Assembly: GCA_028583415.1 (NCBI GenBank)
Contig: CM053270.1
Location: 64,345,517-64,409,516 of the forward strand
Direction: 5' to 3'
DNA: 64,000 nt
DNA from: Protea cynaroides
Lineage: Eukaryota; Streptophyta; Magnoliopsida; Proteales; Proteaceae
The notes beneath the pieces were generated by a model that saw only the letters and a program-made list of their open reading frames with translations, searched no databases and was not told where the DNA came from. Below are positions 12,318 to 24,201 of this stretch, in pieces. Both the position numbers and the translations under genes were made by a program. Each line of letters opens with the position of its first letter. Within the stretch, counting starts at the first letter, position 1.

Positions 12318-12980
12318 TAAGGGTGTCAAAAATGGGCCCGGCCCGGTAGCATGGACCGAGTCGGCCCGATATAACCCGAACCCAGTCCGGATCGAACCTT
12401 AATAGATAGGTTTCGATCTCGGCTTGTAAAGCCTGATACCGTTTCAGTCCAAACCGAAATCAGACCGGACCAGCCCGTTAAGAAGCCCAAACTAACCCGA
12501 ACCAATAATACCTAACCTGAACACCGGTAAGGTCCATCCGGGCCCAGTTTCTTAATTTTAATGGTTTTAAATTTTGATGGATTATATTACATTGTTATAG
12601 TTTACTTCTTGATCTGAAAGAATATATGAATCTATAGTTGAAAAGAGTATGTTAATTGTTACAATTTACTGATTTGCATACATATAGAAGGAATGATGCT
12701 AATTTTATAGATAGAAATAATAAAATAGGTTATATATCTTACATATAAAATAGGCCCGATAAGCTTGATAAGCCCGGTCTGGATCGAACCAGCCCGAAAT
12801 CACATCAATAAACCCAATCCGATAACAAACCGACACCGGACCAGCCCGATAGTTATTGTGTCCAGCGCAGCCCAATCCAGTCCGAACTCTTAATGGATAT
12901 GTTTTAGGCTGAGCTTATAAAACCAGACACCGATTCAACCCGGACCGAAACCGGCCCAGACCCTCCCGTTGACACCCTAA
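12318..12980 (-). mobile_element. Non-autonomous hAT element, copy 3, inverted
   Basis: The same family as copies 1 and 2 but in reverse orientation: it begins TAAGGGTGTCAAAAATGGGC and ends GTTGACACCCTAA. It is flanked by a perfect 8-bp duplication CTAAATCC (12310-12317 and 12981-12988). With copy 2 it brackets the receptor kinase gene. Confidence 0.92.
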
Positions 12981-15900
12981 CTAAATCCTATTGGTTAATT
13001 AATGATAAAAAAATTATTTAAAATGAAGAATTTATCCAGCCATTGGGAAATTTTAATTAGGACATGATTGAGGATAATGATTTAGGTGTGTTTCACCTAA
13101 GTGCGATATGTGGCGAGGGGGAGGGTCCAGGCTTGGAAAAGGAATTCAAAAATTGAATTCCAAAATTGAATTCCTTGATTGCGTGGACATGGGAAGGAAA
13201 TTCTATCATGGAATCTTCCAATCCCTACAATCGTGCTACATGGAACCTGTGGTTAGATGGCGCATGTGTCAAATGGAGAGGGAGACACATCCCCAATCCT
13301 ATTGAAGCTGCCATGTGGCAACATGGGACCCACCTAAGAGGGGGGGTGCATTACTTACTCCCATGGAATCTAAGACAGGGAGAAGGGAAATTTTTGAAAA
13401 TTTGAGAAAAAAATTTGAAGCCTTATCTTCCTTCCACGTGTATGGAGAGAGGAATCTGGAGGGCATAGTAGAGGATGGTCTTGGAGAATAGTGTCATCGG
13501 AGGAGCTCCAAGGTGTTGACCAACATTGGGGAGACCTTAATCGAATCATAAGTACGTTTCCAACTCCTTTCCTTTCCATTCGATTCCATTCTATGATTCA
13601 TGGAGATTTTTCCCATTTCAAGCCGGAGAACACAAGTTCTCTAGAGGCCATCAATGGCCGACCTCATCTATCCTTCGGTGCAGATCCAAATTCGAAGGAT
13701 GAATCCTAGACAGCACTCAAGATGATATTAGATTGACCATCTAAGGTAATGTGTGAAGTCCTAGACCTTGACCTAGTTAATCCCCAATCATTAGAAAGAG
13801 TATTAAAGGCCATTAGAGGCCTACTCCCAAGGATTTGGAATCAAGAAATGGAAGTTTGGAGTTCAAAAACTTGTCGCGATCTAACAACCGGTCAAAAAAT
13901 TCGATAACCGGCTTATCAACCGTCCTACTTTAGAAGGTCCTATTCTTGACAGGATACCTTCTGTGACTTTCTAGACGGAAGAACAAAATTCGATTGACTA
14001 GTCACCGAGAGGTCTTATTGTTATAGGAAAACCCTCTATGAGTTTTTGATGAAGGGGGCGGTCGGACCCTTCGACTAACTATCGACAGAAGACTTGAAAA
14101 CTTACAGGCAACCTTCTATGACTTTCTGGACATAGCAGGCAATTGGACTCTTCGACTAGTCACAATGTGTTCTGACTGTTCTCAAATACCCTTCTAGGAT
14201 TGGCCATATGGAAGGGTGGTCGAAACCCTTTGACCGACCTTGACAGTTCGGTTTGTCAAGTATCAGAACTTAGTCAAAATATTGATCACTGGTCCACAAA
14301 GACTTTAAACAAGATGGAAATTAAGAAAAACAATAAGGAACATTAATATGACTAATACTCATATAACCTAGCCTATTAGGAAAGCTTTCATGGAACGTTC
14401 ATGGGAAGAACTCTGATATCTATAAGGGTTTGTATAGCAAGATCTCACCACCAAGTGAGTGGGTTTGGAGTTGATTTACTTTTGGAATGTTTATGATGAG
14501 TGGGTTTGGACTTGAATCATTTTTGGAATGTTTATAACAATGTCATATGTGAACTCAATACTATTTGATTGATTGATAAAACATATCATCCAATATTCAT
14601 TATAAGTGCTCATGCATATGCATTATATTATAACTGTTAGTTGATTGTTGTGCATGATGTTTAATTAGCATGTGCGAAGCATGAGGACCAAGGTGGTTCC
14701 ATTACCATGATTGTCATGTGGGCATTACTTTATCATTGTCGGTACACTGGTGGGGATACGACGATCGAGGTGTTATCCAGTGACGTGATTCCCAATGGTG
14801 TTCCGCCTTATAATATGGATGACATGTAGAGGTGCATTGTGATAAGGATACATATCTTAGCGATTGCACCCCTTGCCCTTAAGGGGTTAGGTAATGGTGA
14901 AGGCCCATATAAAGAGGTAGTCATGGGCACGAGACATCCCTTCATGCCAAGGTCTCTCTTTTGGAGTTAGGAGGGTATCAAACATGGCTTACCTTCCCCT
15001 TCGTGGCCAGGTCTCTTTTTGGTGTCTGGATAATGTCGAGGTCTAGGACCAATACCTACAATGGGAAAGAACCGACACGCACAGCTGGGACAGGGTGGTG
15101 TCGACTCCGTACCTGTGAATGAGGTTTTTGCCCGAAGTAGTGTAATAGTACTGAGAGGTCACTTGTATGTTCATTCATCTGACTTTATGATGTTTTCGTA
15201 TCTTGCCACTTGTTTGACTCAATGGCTGCTTTCGTTTATTGTCACTTGTTTGGCTCACCAGATGTTTTTATATTTTACCAATTGTTTGATTCAATGGTTG
15301 CTTCCGTTTATTGTCACTTATTTGGCTCACCGGATGTTTCCGTTTCTTGCTACTTGTTTAACTCACCAGATGCTTCCACTTCTTGTCACTTTACCGTGAT
15401 GTACCTGTATTCCTAGACTGTTTTCTAGGACTTCTCTTTTCATATAATATGTTTTTGTGTCATGCTGCTCATAGTAATCATGCATACCTAGAATGATTTC
15501 TAGGCCATACTTTCTGTTAACTCATACTTAGCATTTACTATCCATTGTGTTTCAATATATATTCGAACCCATTAACTTTACTATTTTACAACTTTTCAAA
15601 CATCATTGGCTATTATGGGTCACTAAAGCCATCTCAACCCTTCTTATGAGTTGCTGTCCAGGCTATTCTTATCATGTTAGAAAAGGAATACAATTTCCCC
15701 ATATAGTCTAGAATAACTTCATCATACTCAATCTCAAGAAGAAAGGTTGAAGTTAATGTAAAATGTGCTTTGAAAGAAAAGGGATTTTGAGGGAAAATGT
15801 GATAAAAAAATTTTCATAAGTATGAGCATGTTTAAAACAGTAAAATGGATGTGGTTTGGATGCCATTTGAGCTCATGCAGCTCATTTAGTTTTAGAACTG

Positions 15901-16755
15901 CTGAAACCTTCATTTCCTTAAGAAAAAAAAATTAAATATTAATGGTTTGGGTATTGATTCATGTCATGAGGTTTCTTGTTGTTCCCAATTGATGCTGGGA
16001 CCGATGAAAATGGAATATAAGAGATGTTTAGGAAAAGAATGGAGTGTTCGGAGGTTGAAGATGATTCCCTAGCCAATCTTGAGTTGGTAAATCCCGTCAT
16101 GGACTGACAGCATGACCCATGTTCAGTCCAAGGGGCCTAACTTTGCGCATACAACTCAGAATTGTGAAATTCTTGATGCATTGGAAAGGTAATTGATAGG
16201 GACACGTCTTGAGCTAAAATGGACACCCAAATTCAGACTCTATCATATCCAAAAATTTATGTAAAGTCAGTACAAATGTAAAGAGAAAAAAAAATCTGGT
16301 GATCATTAGTTTTAATAGGCGGCTATTTGGCCCTTTGTGTATTGGATTTTTGGGGGGTTTCTCCCCAGGGACCAAGCATGTCATGTTGGGAGTGTGTATA
16401 TCAAGTATGAGAAATTTTCATGGTGCCCTTGGTGTTCATATGCAACACAATAAGACACTATGTGCAAATTTCAATAAAACTAAAATTTAAGCTTTTTGCT
16501 AAGTTGGCTGAGCCTAAAATGATGGTTAGAAATATGATTTTTGATAAATTTCTTCTCAAGGACTTAGAACACAGTATGGTTAATACGTGTGTCAAGTTTG
16601 GTGGCATTCTATGGGGTTCTTGGGCTTCATGTGCAACCCTTGAGGACCCTAGGCAAAATTTCAGCTTTGCATATCATTTATTGCATGCTTGTGTGACCAT
16701 TTCCATTTCCCTCAGCTTAGTAAAACTCACCCAATCCACATGTGTAATTTTTCAG
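12981..16755. other. Gene-free stretch, probably decayed LTR-type sequence
   Basis: No host gene seen. Short frames at 13108-13709 and 16299-17076 lack recognisable domains. The right part leads into a sequence related to the solo-LTR family elsewhere in the window (exon-like frame at 16756 and an LTR-like end at 17255), so part of this stretch may be the body of a diverged LTR on +. I could not find its left end. Confidence 0.4.
15190..15385. repeat. 72-bp tandem repeat with 36-bp half units
   Basis: The phrase aatggctgctttcgtttatt at 15221 recurs as aatggttgcttccgtttatt at 15293, a 72-bp spacing. Within each unit the words cttgtttgactca and cttgtttggctcacc give a half-unit periodicity. Confidence 0.75.
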
Positions 16756-16895
16756 ATTATGACACAGGTTACACCTTGGTTGACTTTGTGGAATCCCCAG
16801 TGATTGCTGAGGTACAATGTGATGGCTTGGAAGAACCTATTGAGGATTGTCATGGCCCGGAGTGTCAGTGTGATGATTGTGCCTTTGGAGGCTAA
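16756..16895 (+). pseudogene. Diverged copy of the LTR-borne CxCxxC exon
   Basis: After a plausible 3' splice site (aatttttcag|at, ending at 16755) an open frame of 46 codons runs to TAA at 16893-16895. It aligns without frameshift to exon 2 of the LTR micro-gene at 22221-22354: shared features are an N-terminal D-x-D-x-GYT-x2-D, a central P, a late ED-x-H and a terminal C-x-C-x2-C (here CQCDDC). Most other residues differ. Upstream text cttagtaaaactcaccc resembles the conserved gagctaagttgtgagctcaccc found before this exon in the other LTRs. I found no matching first exon, so whether this copy can make a protein is unknown. Confidence 0.55.
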
Positions 16896-17255
16896 ACACG
16901 ATCTTTCAGATTTATTCCTACCTATCTTGACTGAGTGTGTTGCTCAAGTACTCATTTATGTATTTGAATATTGGTTATTTCAGGGATTAATTAAGCTATG
17001 TCTAAAGCTAAATGCTTTGAATAACTTTGGTTATATTATAGTTCTATCACTTAGAAACTTTAGCTTTATGCCTTGAGATTTATTAAAGCCTTTCGTTGTA
17101 TATTTTGCTCATTTATCTGATTATGTGGTTGTGGTAATAAATTATGCAATGAGATAGTGTGTGGTGTCCACATTGTAATGTAGATCTTGGTGGTGTTTGG
17201 GTAGGAGGTAAGCAATCCAGTCGCATCCCCGAAATATCGAATTTGAGCTGTGACA
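16896..17255 (+). mobile_element. Putative right end of a diverged LTR
   Basis: The stretch after the CxCxxC exon ends in gaatttgagctgtgaca (17255), matching the gggtgtgaca end of the solo LTRs at 20441, 21935 and 39850 in position relative to the exon. No target-site duplication could be assigned because the left end was not found. Confidence 0.4.
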
Positions 17256-20200
17256 AGTGCAGCATGCCACCCTAAAGCCACATTCCTCGGGTTAATGGAC
17301 AAAGGCAATGCTTTTACACAGATAATCCATCCTTTACTAGCCATCGCACCTACTACAAATAGACATTTCTCTATAATCTTAATGCAACCCAAAAGCATAA
17401 CCTATCCCAAACTAAGAGTAGTCTACATAGCACAAGCTAAAACATCTAAGTCATTGTAACCATGTGTTTATCTTGACTACCATCACAACATTTGATCTTT
17501 TGTCTTTGACTTTAATTTTACATAAAGCAAACTGAAAAAGGTAGGAAAAGCCAACTTATTGTTACCTGTCAATGGGTTCCATCCCCAAGCATGTATCAGC
17601 TCTTCCATTAAAGCTGGCAATTATCCATCGTCCCATGCATTTCTGGCATTTCTTCCTCAGCGTTGCACACACAAATAAAATTAACTCCTCTATCCTATCG
17701 TAAGACTATCACTATCAGTTTGTTATTTATTGCTTTAGACAACATAAAGATACGCAAAAGGACCTAGCTGAAGACTTACCACAAGAGCTCTAGCTAACTC
17801 CATAACTTAGGTATGCACTAAACGACACTACATACTCTTTAATTTTTTTTCCCATCAATCAGTCTTCTCTCCAATTCTCTTAATTATACAGGGTTTCCAT
17901 ATTCCATTGTTGGATTTCCACATATTTATTTCAAGTCTCTTTGTCCTTACCATATCCCAATAAGTCTGCTAGAAGCTTTAAGCTATCAGCTTCCGCTCAG
18001 TTTCAAAAAGGACCACCAAAGCGTTCAACTTTGACACAAGATGCAAATAGTAGTGTTAATTCTTCCGTGCTGACACTTCAAGGGAAAGAAAAAAAACAAT
18101 TACATCACTTTTTTTAGCAAGTAACGATATTAATTTTTGTTAAATGTAAAAGAATGGACTGTTGGATTTTGTGTTGTCATTGTTGGCAACTTGACAGATG
18201 TGACAGAGTTGATGAGCATTCAGTTAGAGAAATAAGGAGAGAGAGTGTCAGTGCAGTGGCAAAGATGGAACGATCTCGTATGTGTGTTATACAGTGTTCT
18301 ACATCCCTTATGGTATGTTTCAGATTACTTGCAGTGAGTTGAACGGGATTTTACACTGAGTTTGATGAGAGAGAATGTTTGTGGACTCCACTAGTGATGT
18401 GACACAGTTTTTGGTGACGTGGCAGAAATTCTAATGTTGTGGGCATCGTCTAAAGAATGAACGGCATCTACTATAGAGAAAGAAAGAGGAAAGAGACTAT
18501 AGAGAGAGAAAGAGGAGAGAGAAAATGTGCCAAGGTGGCATGCCACAATGGCAGCCAGCCTGGCCGAGGTTGAGGCACCACCAGCAGCAGCAAATGGCCA
18601 GCTACGTGGCATGGCATAGCTATAGGCCCACTGCCACAGGGTAGTATAGCAACAGCCAGGGCTTAGTAGGCCCGCAAGCCCACGCATGCATGCATGGTAT
18701 GGCATGGCCCTAGCCACCCCCCCCCCCCAAAGAAGGTGTTCAATGAAATGCCAGGAGAGAGGCACCATTCGGTCAAATTTGTCTCTACAGGGTTTATTGA
18801 ATGAAAATTTGGTTACAGAGGCTTTTTTAAAGGTTCTCAGGGTATTTTAGTCCAGATAAAAAGGTGGAGATCCATTATCAGAGGCTGGGATGGAACCACG
18901 AAGTCCAGATGCAGATCTGACGGCCAAACAAAAAGGGTGTTGGTGTGAATCTCGCTGGTCGCGTCAAGATTCCATCATGAGGCGTTTCATTGGCCTGAGG
19001 TAGTTTTAAATGGTGCTCCATGTTCCACAAGTTTGGCGCCTTGATTCCATGTGGTGCACACGCGGTACTACGGCAGATCAAAAGGCCAAATCCTCTCCTG
19101 ATTCTCTTTGACGCAATAAATTCAGATCGAACGGATTGAGTTAAATCCCACCTTTTTGAAGTCAAATCGACGATTTTTAAAGAGATGCCCTTGATAGCCA
19201 ATCAAAACGCGACAACACATAGGTGGGTGACGCTAAAGTGTAGCACGGGTGCATGATAAACCTTCAAAAGATTCCATTTTGTTATTTCTGGTTGGCTGAA
19301 CTTCAAACAGACATAAGTCGGTCATCCGAGCTCCAAATCGGTCCGTTCAAGTTGCAGTTTTCATATTTTCAAATGCTCTATTTATTGGGCAGTGTTGGGA
19401 GTCGTAAAAACATTGAGAAAAATTGAAAATAGCATTTTGAAGGTAGACAAAAGATTTTTTTAGGGTTTCGTGCCTTATGGGAGTGATCAATCACCAACTA
19501 CCTCTTCTCTGTGCATCAATAGAGTGTTAAATCTCTACGAGAGGTCAGTAGAGCTTTAATGTTTATATTCATGGTAATTATGGGTTGTGTGGAAGATATT
19601 GGAAGCCTGTGAGTGAGGTGTGCTATGTGAATCTATCTCTATCATCATTGAAGGCTGTCGAAGAGTTCTTGAGAATAGTGTGAAGCTTCAAAGAAATTAT
19701 TGGCCATTCGAAAGTAGTTGTGAAAATTTTCAATTCTCTATCTATTTATTGTTTTCAATATATTGTATGCTAGCGTAGGTGAAAGTTGTTGAATGCCTAA
19801 CTAGTGGGGGAAAATTGTAAGGCATTGTTATAAGCCTAAAAATTATTATTTGCTTCTTGTGGGTGCGGGTTAAGCGTGGTGTGTTCAGTGGGTGCTGGAC
19901 ACTAGCTGTTAAGCCTGAATTTTGGTGTTGTTACGCCCTCTCAGTTTTATGCTGGGAAAACCTAGGGTTAGTATCCTTGCCTTGTTAAAGACTAAAAGCT
20001 GAGTGTTGAGTAAATACGGAGTCCGTTGGGCATTACTCCGTGGACTAGCCATCACATGCTATGGTGGTAAACCATGTAATATCCCTGTGTTCATTGTTTT
20101 ATTTTTTTGATATATTTTAGAGTGCGTGGAATGGTTTGCAAGGTGGGTGTGTAAATCTGATAGACTTGACCACTGAGTGGTAGCGAGGTAGATTTGCATA

Positions 20201-20435
20201 CGCTTTGTGTATGTGAAAAATTAGATCTCCTTCAGCTTTGGGCAGCAGTAAAATTATCAGAAAAAAATTTCAGACACTGATTCACCCCTCTCCCTCTCAG
20301 TGTCATATCAAGTTCATCACGGAACCGATCAGCAAGGCCCATTTGGATTCTCGACCTAATAACAAACAGGCTCATTATTCACGAGTTATTTTCACTGTAA
20401 TATTCACCTTATGGTAGAGTCATTCTTTAACACAC
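17256..20435. other. No gene seen; likely old retroelement sequence
   Basis: Non-coding. The stretch 19860-20330 ends in text typical of plant copia LTR ends and leaders (ttcacccctctccctctcag), suggesting an eroded LTR, but no paired LTR or internal coding domain was found. A C-run lies at 18719-18728. Confidence 0.35.
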
Positions 20436-20722
20436 ATATTGTCACACCCAATTCTGAACCAACCAAAATGGTGTGAGTGAACCGTCTTTGAACCAACGGT
20501 TCACACCAGGATCTTGAATAGACCGTGTCCACTCATACAAACCATTGCACAAAACCACAATCAGAATATAAATAGTACAGCGGAAGTCTTTAAATAAATG
20601 AACTGAAAATCTATTGATAAATTTAAATAAAATATCCAATTATTCAAATTCAAACATAAGATATAATATCCTTACATCCACTTAATCCAACTGAAGATAA
20701 CTGAAAATAAATAAAAGTCAAA

Positions 20723-20862
20723 TCAAAGGTACATGCAGAAAGGGCACTCGCACTCGCATGAAGCGTCATGCTCGTCCTCTCCTGCCTGCACACCCAAAGC
20801 AGCAGCACCACCATACGTCGGAGCGTTCATATAGTCGTACATCGTGTAACCTGCATCAATAT
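20723..20862 (-). pseudogene. Exon 2 of the LTR micro-gene in the outer LTR
   Basis: After GTTTTTAG|AT the frame is open to TGA and matches exon 2 of the inner copy, with one in-frame 6-bp duplication that turns CEC into CECEC before the last Cys. The corresponding first exon near 24688-24760 keeps the GTAAGT donor and the LPFDDAH-like frame but has lost the ATG, and the intron is interrupted by the inner LTR. The copy should be dead as a protein gene. Confidence 0.6.
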
Positions 20863-22220
20863 CTAAAAACAATGTATATACAAAGAGTGAGCTCACAACT
20901 TAGCTCAGTAAGACAATCAGACAGTTTCACAATATTATGCATGAGTAACAATCATTTTATGCTGTGGTCTGGTTTAAGTTTGCAATGTGCTATAGAAAGG
21001 TTTGGTGGCCCCCGCACCTCTATACACGAGTGTGTGGCACCGCATAGTAGATCACACCACCACCGGCCCACATGCACCCATCATGGAATAGAGATAGAAC
21101 TAAGGTATCCCCGTACCTCCCCTGATACCCTACCCATACCAGTACCTAAGCCCCTAATGGCCAGGGCTCGCAAACTGGGCTCACAACTAATCAATCCTAT
21201 ATGTCATCAATGTAGGCTCTATCCCAGCACAGTCGTCTACGACATAGAGATAGAGCTAGAGCGTGCAGGCCGGGCTGGAGACCACAATACCTCACCTCCC
21301 CCTGGTACCCTATCTGCAACTAACACACTAGGATAGAACAATACGCAGGTAGACCCTATCCCAACATAACTCCCTACGGCATAGAGATAGAGCTAAAGCA
21401 TCGTAGATAAGTCAGCGTCGGCATCGGAGACCACAGTGCCACATAACCATGGCCAGGCCAACATCAACATCGGAGACCACCGTACCACGACCTTCCCCTG
21501 ATGCCCCACCCGTACCAAGCATGTTGAAATAGAATACTACAAAAGTGTCAGTGTGAGGAATGATCTCAGACCCATGCCCCACTCCACACACCAACGAAAA
21601 CAATCACATGTCTAACAATCACATCCTATCAATGTATGAACAATAATAATAACTGAAAGTAAAGATGGCATGTGAACATGCACAAACATCACATCATATA
21701 TATTCAGGTTATTAACAACGATTTACTATCCATTAATTATTAGGGTTTAGGTCAGATTCTCTTACGTGATGCTCGTTTGATAGCTTGCTCCACGTCGCAA
21801 GATCCAAATGGAATATCACAAAGTCCTACAATATTATTAGGGTTTCATTAAAATAGTTTCTTAGGGTTTCACGTTGGTCAGAAACCAACAAAGTCCAAAA
21901 CCAACCTTTCAGAGCTGACCGGTCGCAACATACCTGTCACACCCCACTTCTGATCCAACCAGAATGGTGTGAGTGAACCGTCATTGAACCAACGGTTCAC
22001 ACCAGGATCTCGAATAGGCCGTGTCCACTCATACAAACCATTACACATAACCACAATCAGAATATAAATAATACAACGGAAGTTTTTAAAATATAATGAA
22101 CTGAGTATCTATTGATAAATTAAATAAATATCTAATTATTTAAATCCAAACATAAAATAAATATCTTTTACATCTCTTTAATACCAAACGAAAATAACTG
22201 AAACGAATAACAAAATCCGA

Positions 22221-22356
22221 TCAAAGGTACACGCAGAAAGGGCACTCGCATGAAGCGTCATGCTCGTCCTCTCCTGCCTGTACACTCAAAGCAGCAACAT
22301 CACTATACGTCGGAGCATTCATGTAGTCATCCACCGTATAACCTGCATCAACATCT

Positions 22357-22452
<96 letters not shown>

Positions 22453-23959
22453 AAGGGTGAGCTCACAACATAGCTCAGTAAGACAATCAGACAGTTTCAC
22501 AATATTATGCATGAGTAACAATCAATTTTATGTTGTGGTCTGATTTAAGTTTGCAATGTGCTATAGAAAGTTTTGGTGGCCCCCGCACCTCTATACACGA
22601 GTGTGTGGCACCTCATGGATCACACCCCTATTGGCCCACATGCACCCATCATGGAATAGAGATAGAGCTAAGATACCCCCGTACCTCCCCTGATGCTCTA
22701 CCCATACCAGTACCTAAGCCCCTACTGGCCAGGGCTCGCAAACTGGGCTCGCAACTAACCAATCCTATATGTCATCAATGTATGCTCTATCCCAGCACAG
22801 CCGTTTACGGCATAGAGATAGAGCTAAGGCATTCCCACACCTCCCCTGATGCCCTATCCGCAACTAACCTACTAGGATAGAAATATAACGCAGGTAGACC
22901 CTATCCCAACATAACTCCCTACGGCATAGAGATAGAGCTAAAGCATCGTGGACAAGCCAGCGTCGACTCGGAGACCACAGTGCCACATAACCATGGCCAG
23001 ACCAACATCAATATCGGAGACCATCGTACCACGACCTTCCCCTGATGCCCCACCCGTACCAAGCATGTTAAGATAGAATACTACAAAAGGTGCTAGTGTG
23101 AGGAGCGATCCCAGGCCCATGCCCCACTCCACACACTAACGAAAACAATCACATGCTTAACAATCACATCCTATCAATGCATGAACAATAATAATAACTG
23201 AAAGTAAAGGATGGCATGTGAATATGCACAAACATCACATCATATATATTCAATGTTTAACAAAGATTCATTGTCCATTAATTGTTAAGTTTAGGTCAGA
23301 CTCCCTTACCTGACGCTCGTTTGCTAGCTTGCTCCACGTCGCAAGATCCAAACGGGAAGTCACAAAGTCCTACAATATTATTAGGGTTTCATTAGAATAC
23401 TTTTCTTAGGGTTTCATGTTGGTTGGAAACCAACACGGTTACAAAATACCCTCACAGAGCTGACCAGTGGCATATACCAGTCACAGCTCTGTGGGGAAGA
23501 CAGGCGACTGGTATGGTCAGCCGGTCCCCACAGACCAGCCTCCCGAGGGATACCGGTGGCAACATACCGGTCGCACCATGTGCAACCGGTATAGTCGACC
23601 GGTATGTCTCCGAAAGACCATACATGGGTTTTCGACTGCCGTCGATCATCCTCCATGGATTTCCAAGGTTTCTCCTATCCATTCTAAGTCTAATCATTGA
23701 GTTAGAGGTATCCCCAACTCATTTGAGTCTAGTTTCGATAAATATCATCTCGGAACTCGAATCTAGGGTTTGACGACAACTTAGGGTTTATTGACCAATT
23801 TAGGGTTTTAGATCAATACCTACTTTGCATGGTATTGATCCACCCACCCACTAACATAGGATAAGAAGAATAGTTAAAACACTTACCGTTGACTGGCGTA
23901 GCGTGAGCTTCGTCGAACGGTAATGGCAGCACCTTCTTCTTCTTCCCAGCTCTTCTCAT
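22221..23959 (-). CDS. LTR-borne two-exon micro-gene, 68-residue CxCxxC protein
   Basis: Exon 1 is 23959-23887 and exon 2 is 22354-22221. The ATG lies 70 bp below a TATAAATA box (24036-24029). The 5' splice site is AACG|GTAAGT and the 3' splice site TATTTTAG|AT; the intron is 1532 bp. Joining in phase 1 gives 68 residues. The first 24 are basic (KKKK at 6-9, then LPLPFDEAH), and the rest is acidic with a DAGYT motif, an EDEHDASCEC stretch and a terminal CxCxxC. The same exon 2 frame is intact in the outer LTR and in the LTR at 37.7-39.9 kb, and recognisable at 16.8 kb. TATA-to-donor spacing is 137-144 bp in all three LTRs. I do not recognise the protein. It could instead be a spliced leader of the element's own transcript or a captured host gene; no transcript evidence is available. 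Confidence 0.5.
22361..22450. repeat. (TA)n microsatellite
   Basis: About 90 bp of pure TA dinucleotide, lying immediately before the 3' splice site of the micro-gene in the inner LTR. The LTR at 39440 has only a short atatatatatt at the same place, so this is an expansion of an existing TA tract. Confidence 0.97.
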
Positions 23960-24028
23960 TTCCAACCTCTTTCTCTTCTCTAGGGTTTGTGAGAGACAAT
24001 GGAAAGGATTTGAGGAGGCTTAAGGGTG

Positions 24029-24036
24029 TATTTATA
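24029..24036 (-). promoter_or_regulatory. TATA box of the inner LTR
   Basis: TATAAATA on the minus strand within cctataaatacaccc, 70 bp before the ATG and 142 bp before the 5' splice site of the micro-gene. The outer LTR has TATATAAA at 24839-24832 and the 37.7-kb LTR a weaker tattaata at 37973-37980 in the same place. Confidence 0.7.
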
Positions 24037-24154
24037 GGCTAGATTTAGGGTTTAGTAACCCTACTAGGATTAGGAAAGTTTTAGAATTCGAAATCAGGCA
24101 AGTGGGACCCTCAGAAGTCAATTTCTGGATTTCCACACTTAGCTGCGCAGACCT

Positions 24155-24201
24155 GACCGGTCGACCGGTACCAAGACCGGTACCATCGACCGGTCAACAT
24201 A
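24155..24201. promoter_or_regulatory. Cluster of GACCGGTY palindromes in U3 of the inner LTR
   Basis: Four copies of the ACCGGT palindrome, mostly as GACCGGTC or GACCGGTA, lie within 47 bp, about 120-170 bp upstream of the TATA box. The outer LTR has the same four-site cluster at 24957-25001. The spacing and palindromy suggest binding sites for a dimeric DNA-binding protein; this is inference. Confidence 0.5.

Noticed and set aside
13099..17260. aagtgc at both 13099-13104 and 17255-17260 as a target-site duplication for the diverged LTR
   Set aside because: The left copy is not followed by TG or by anything like the family LTR start; six bases over this distance is expected by chance.
22221..22543. 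Frames reading long Tyr-Ile runs
   Set aside because: Translation of the TA microsatellite; only the part after the acceptor at 22354 is considered meaningful.
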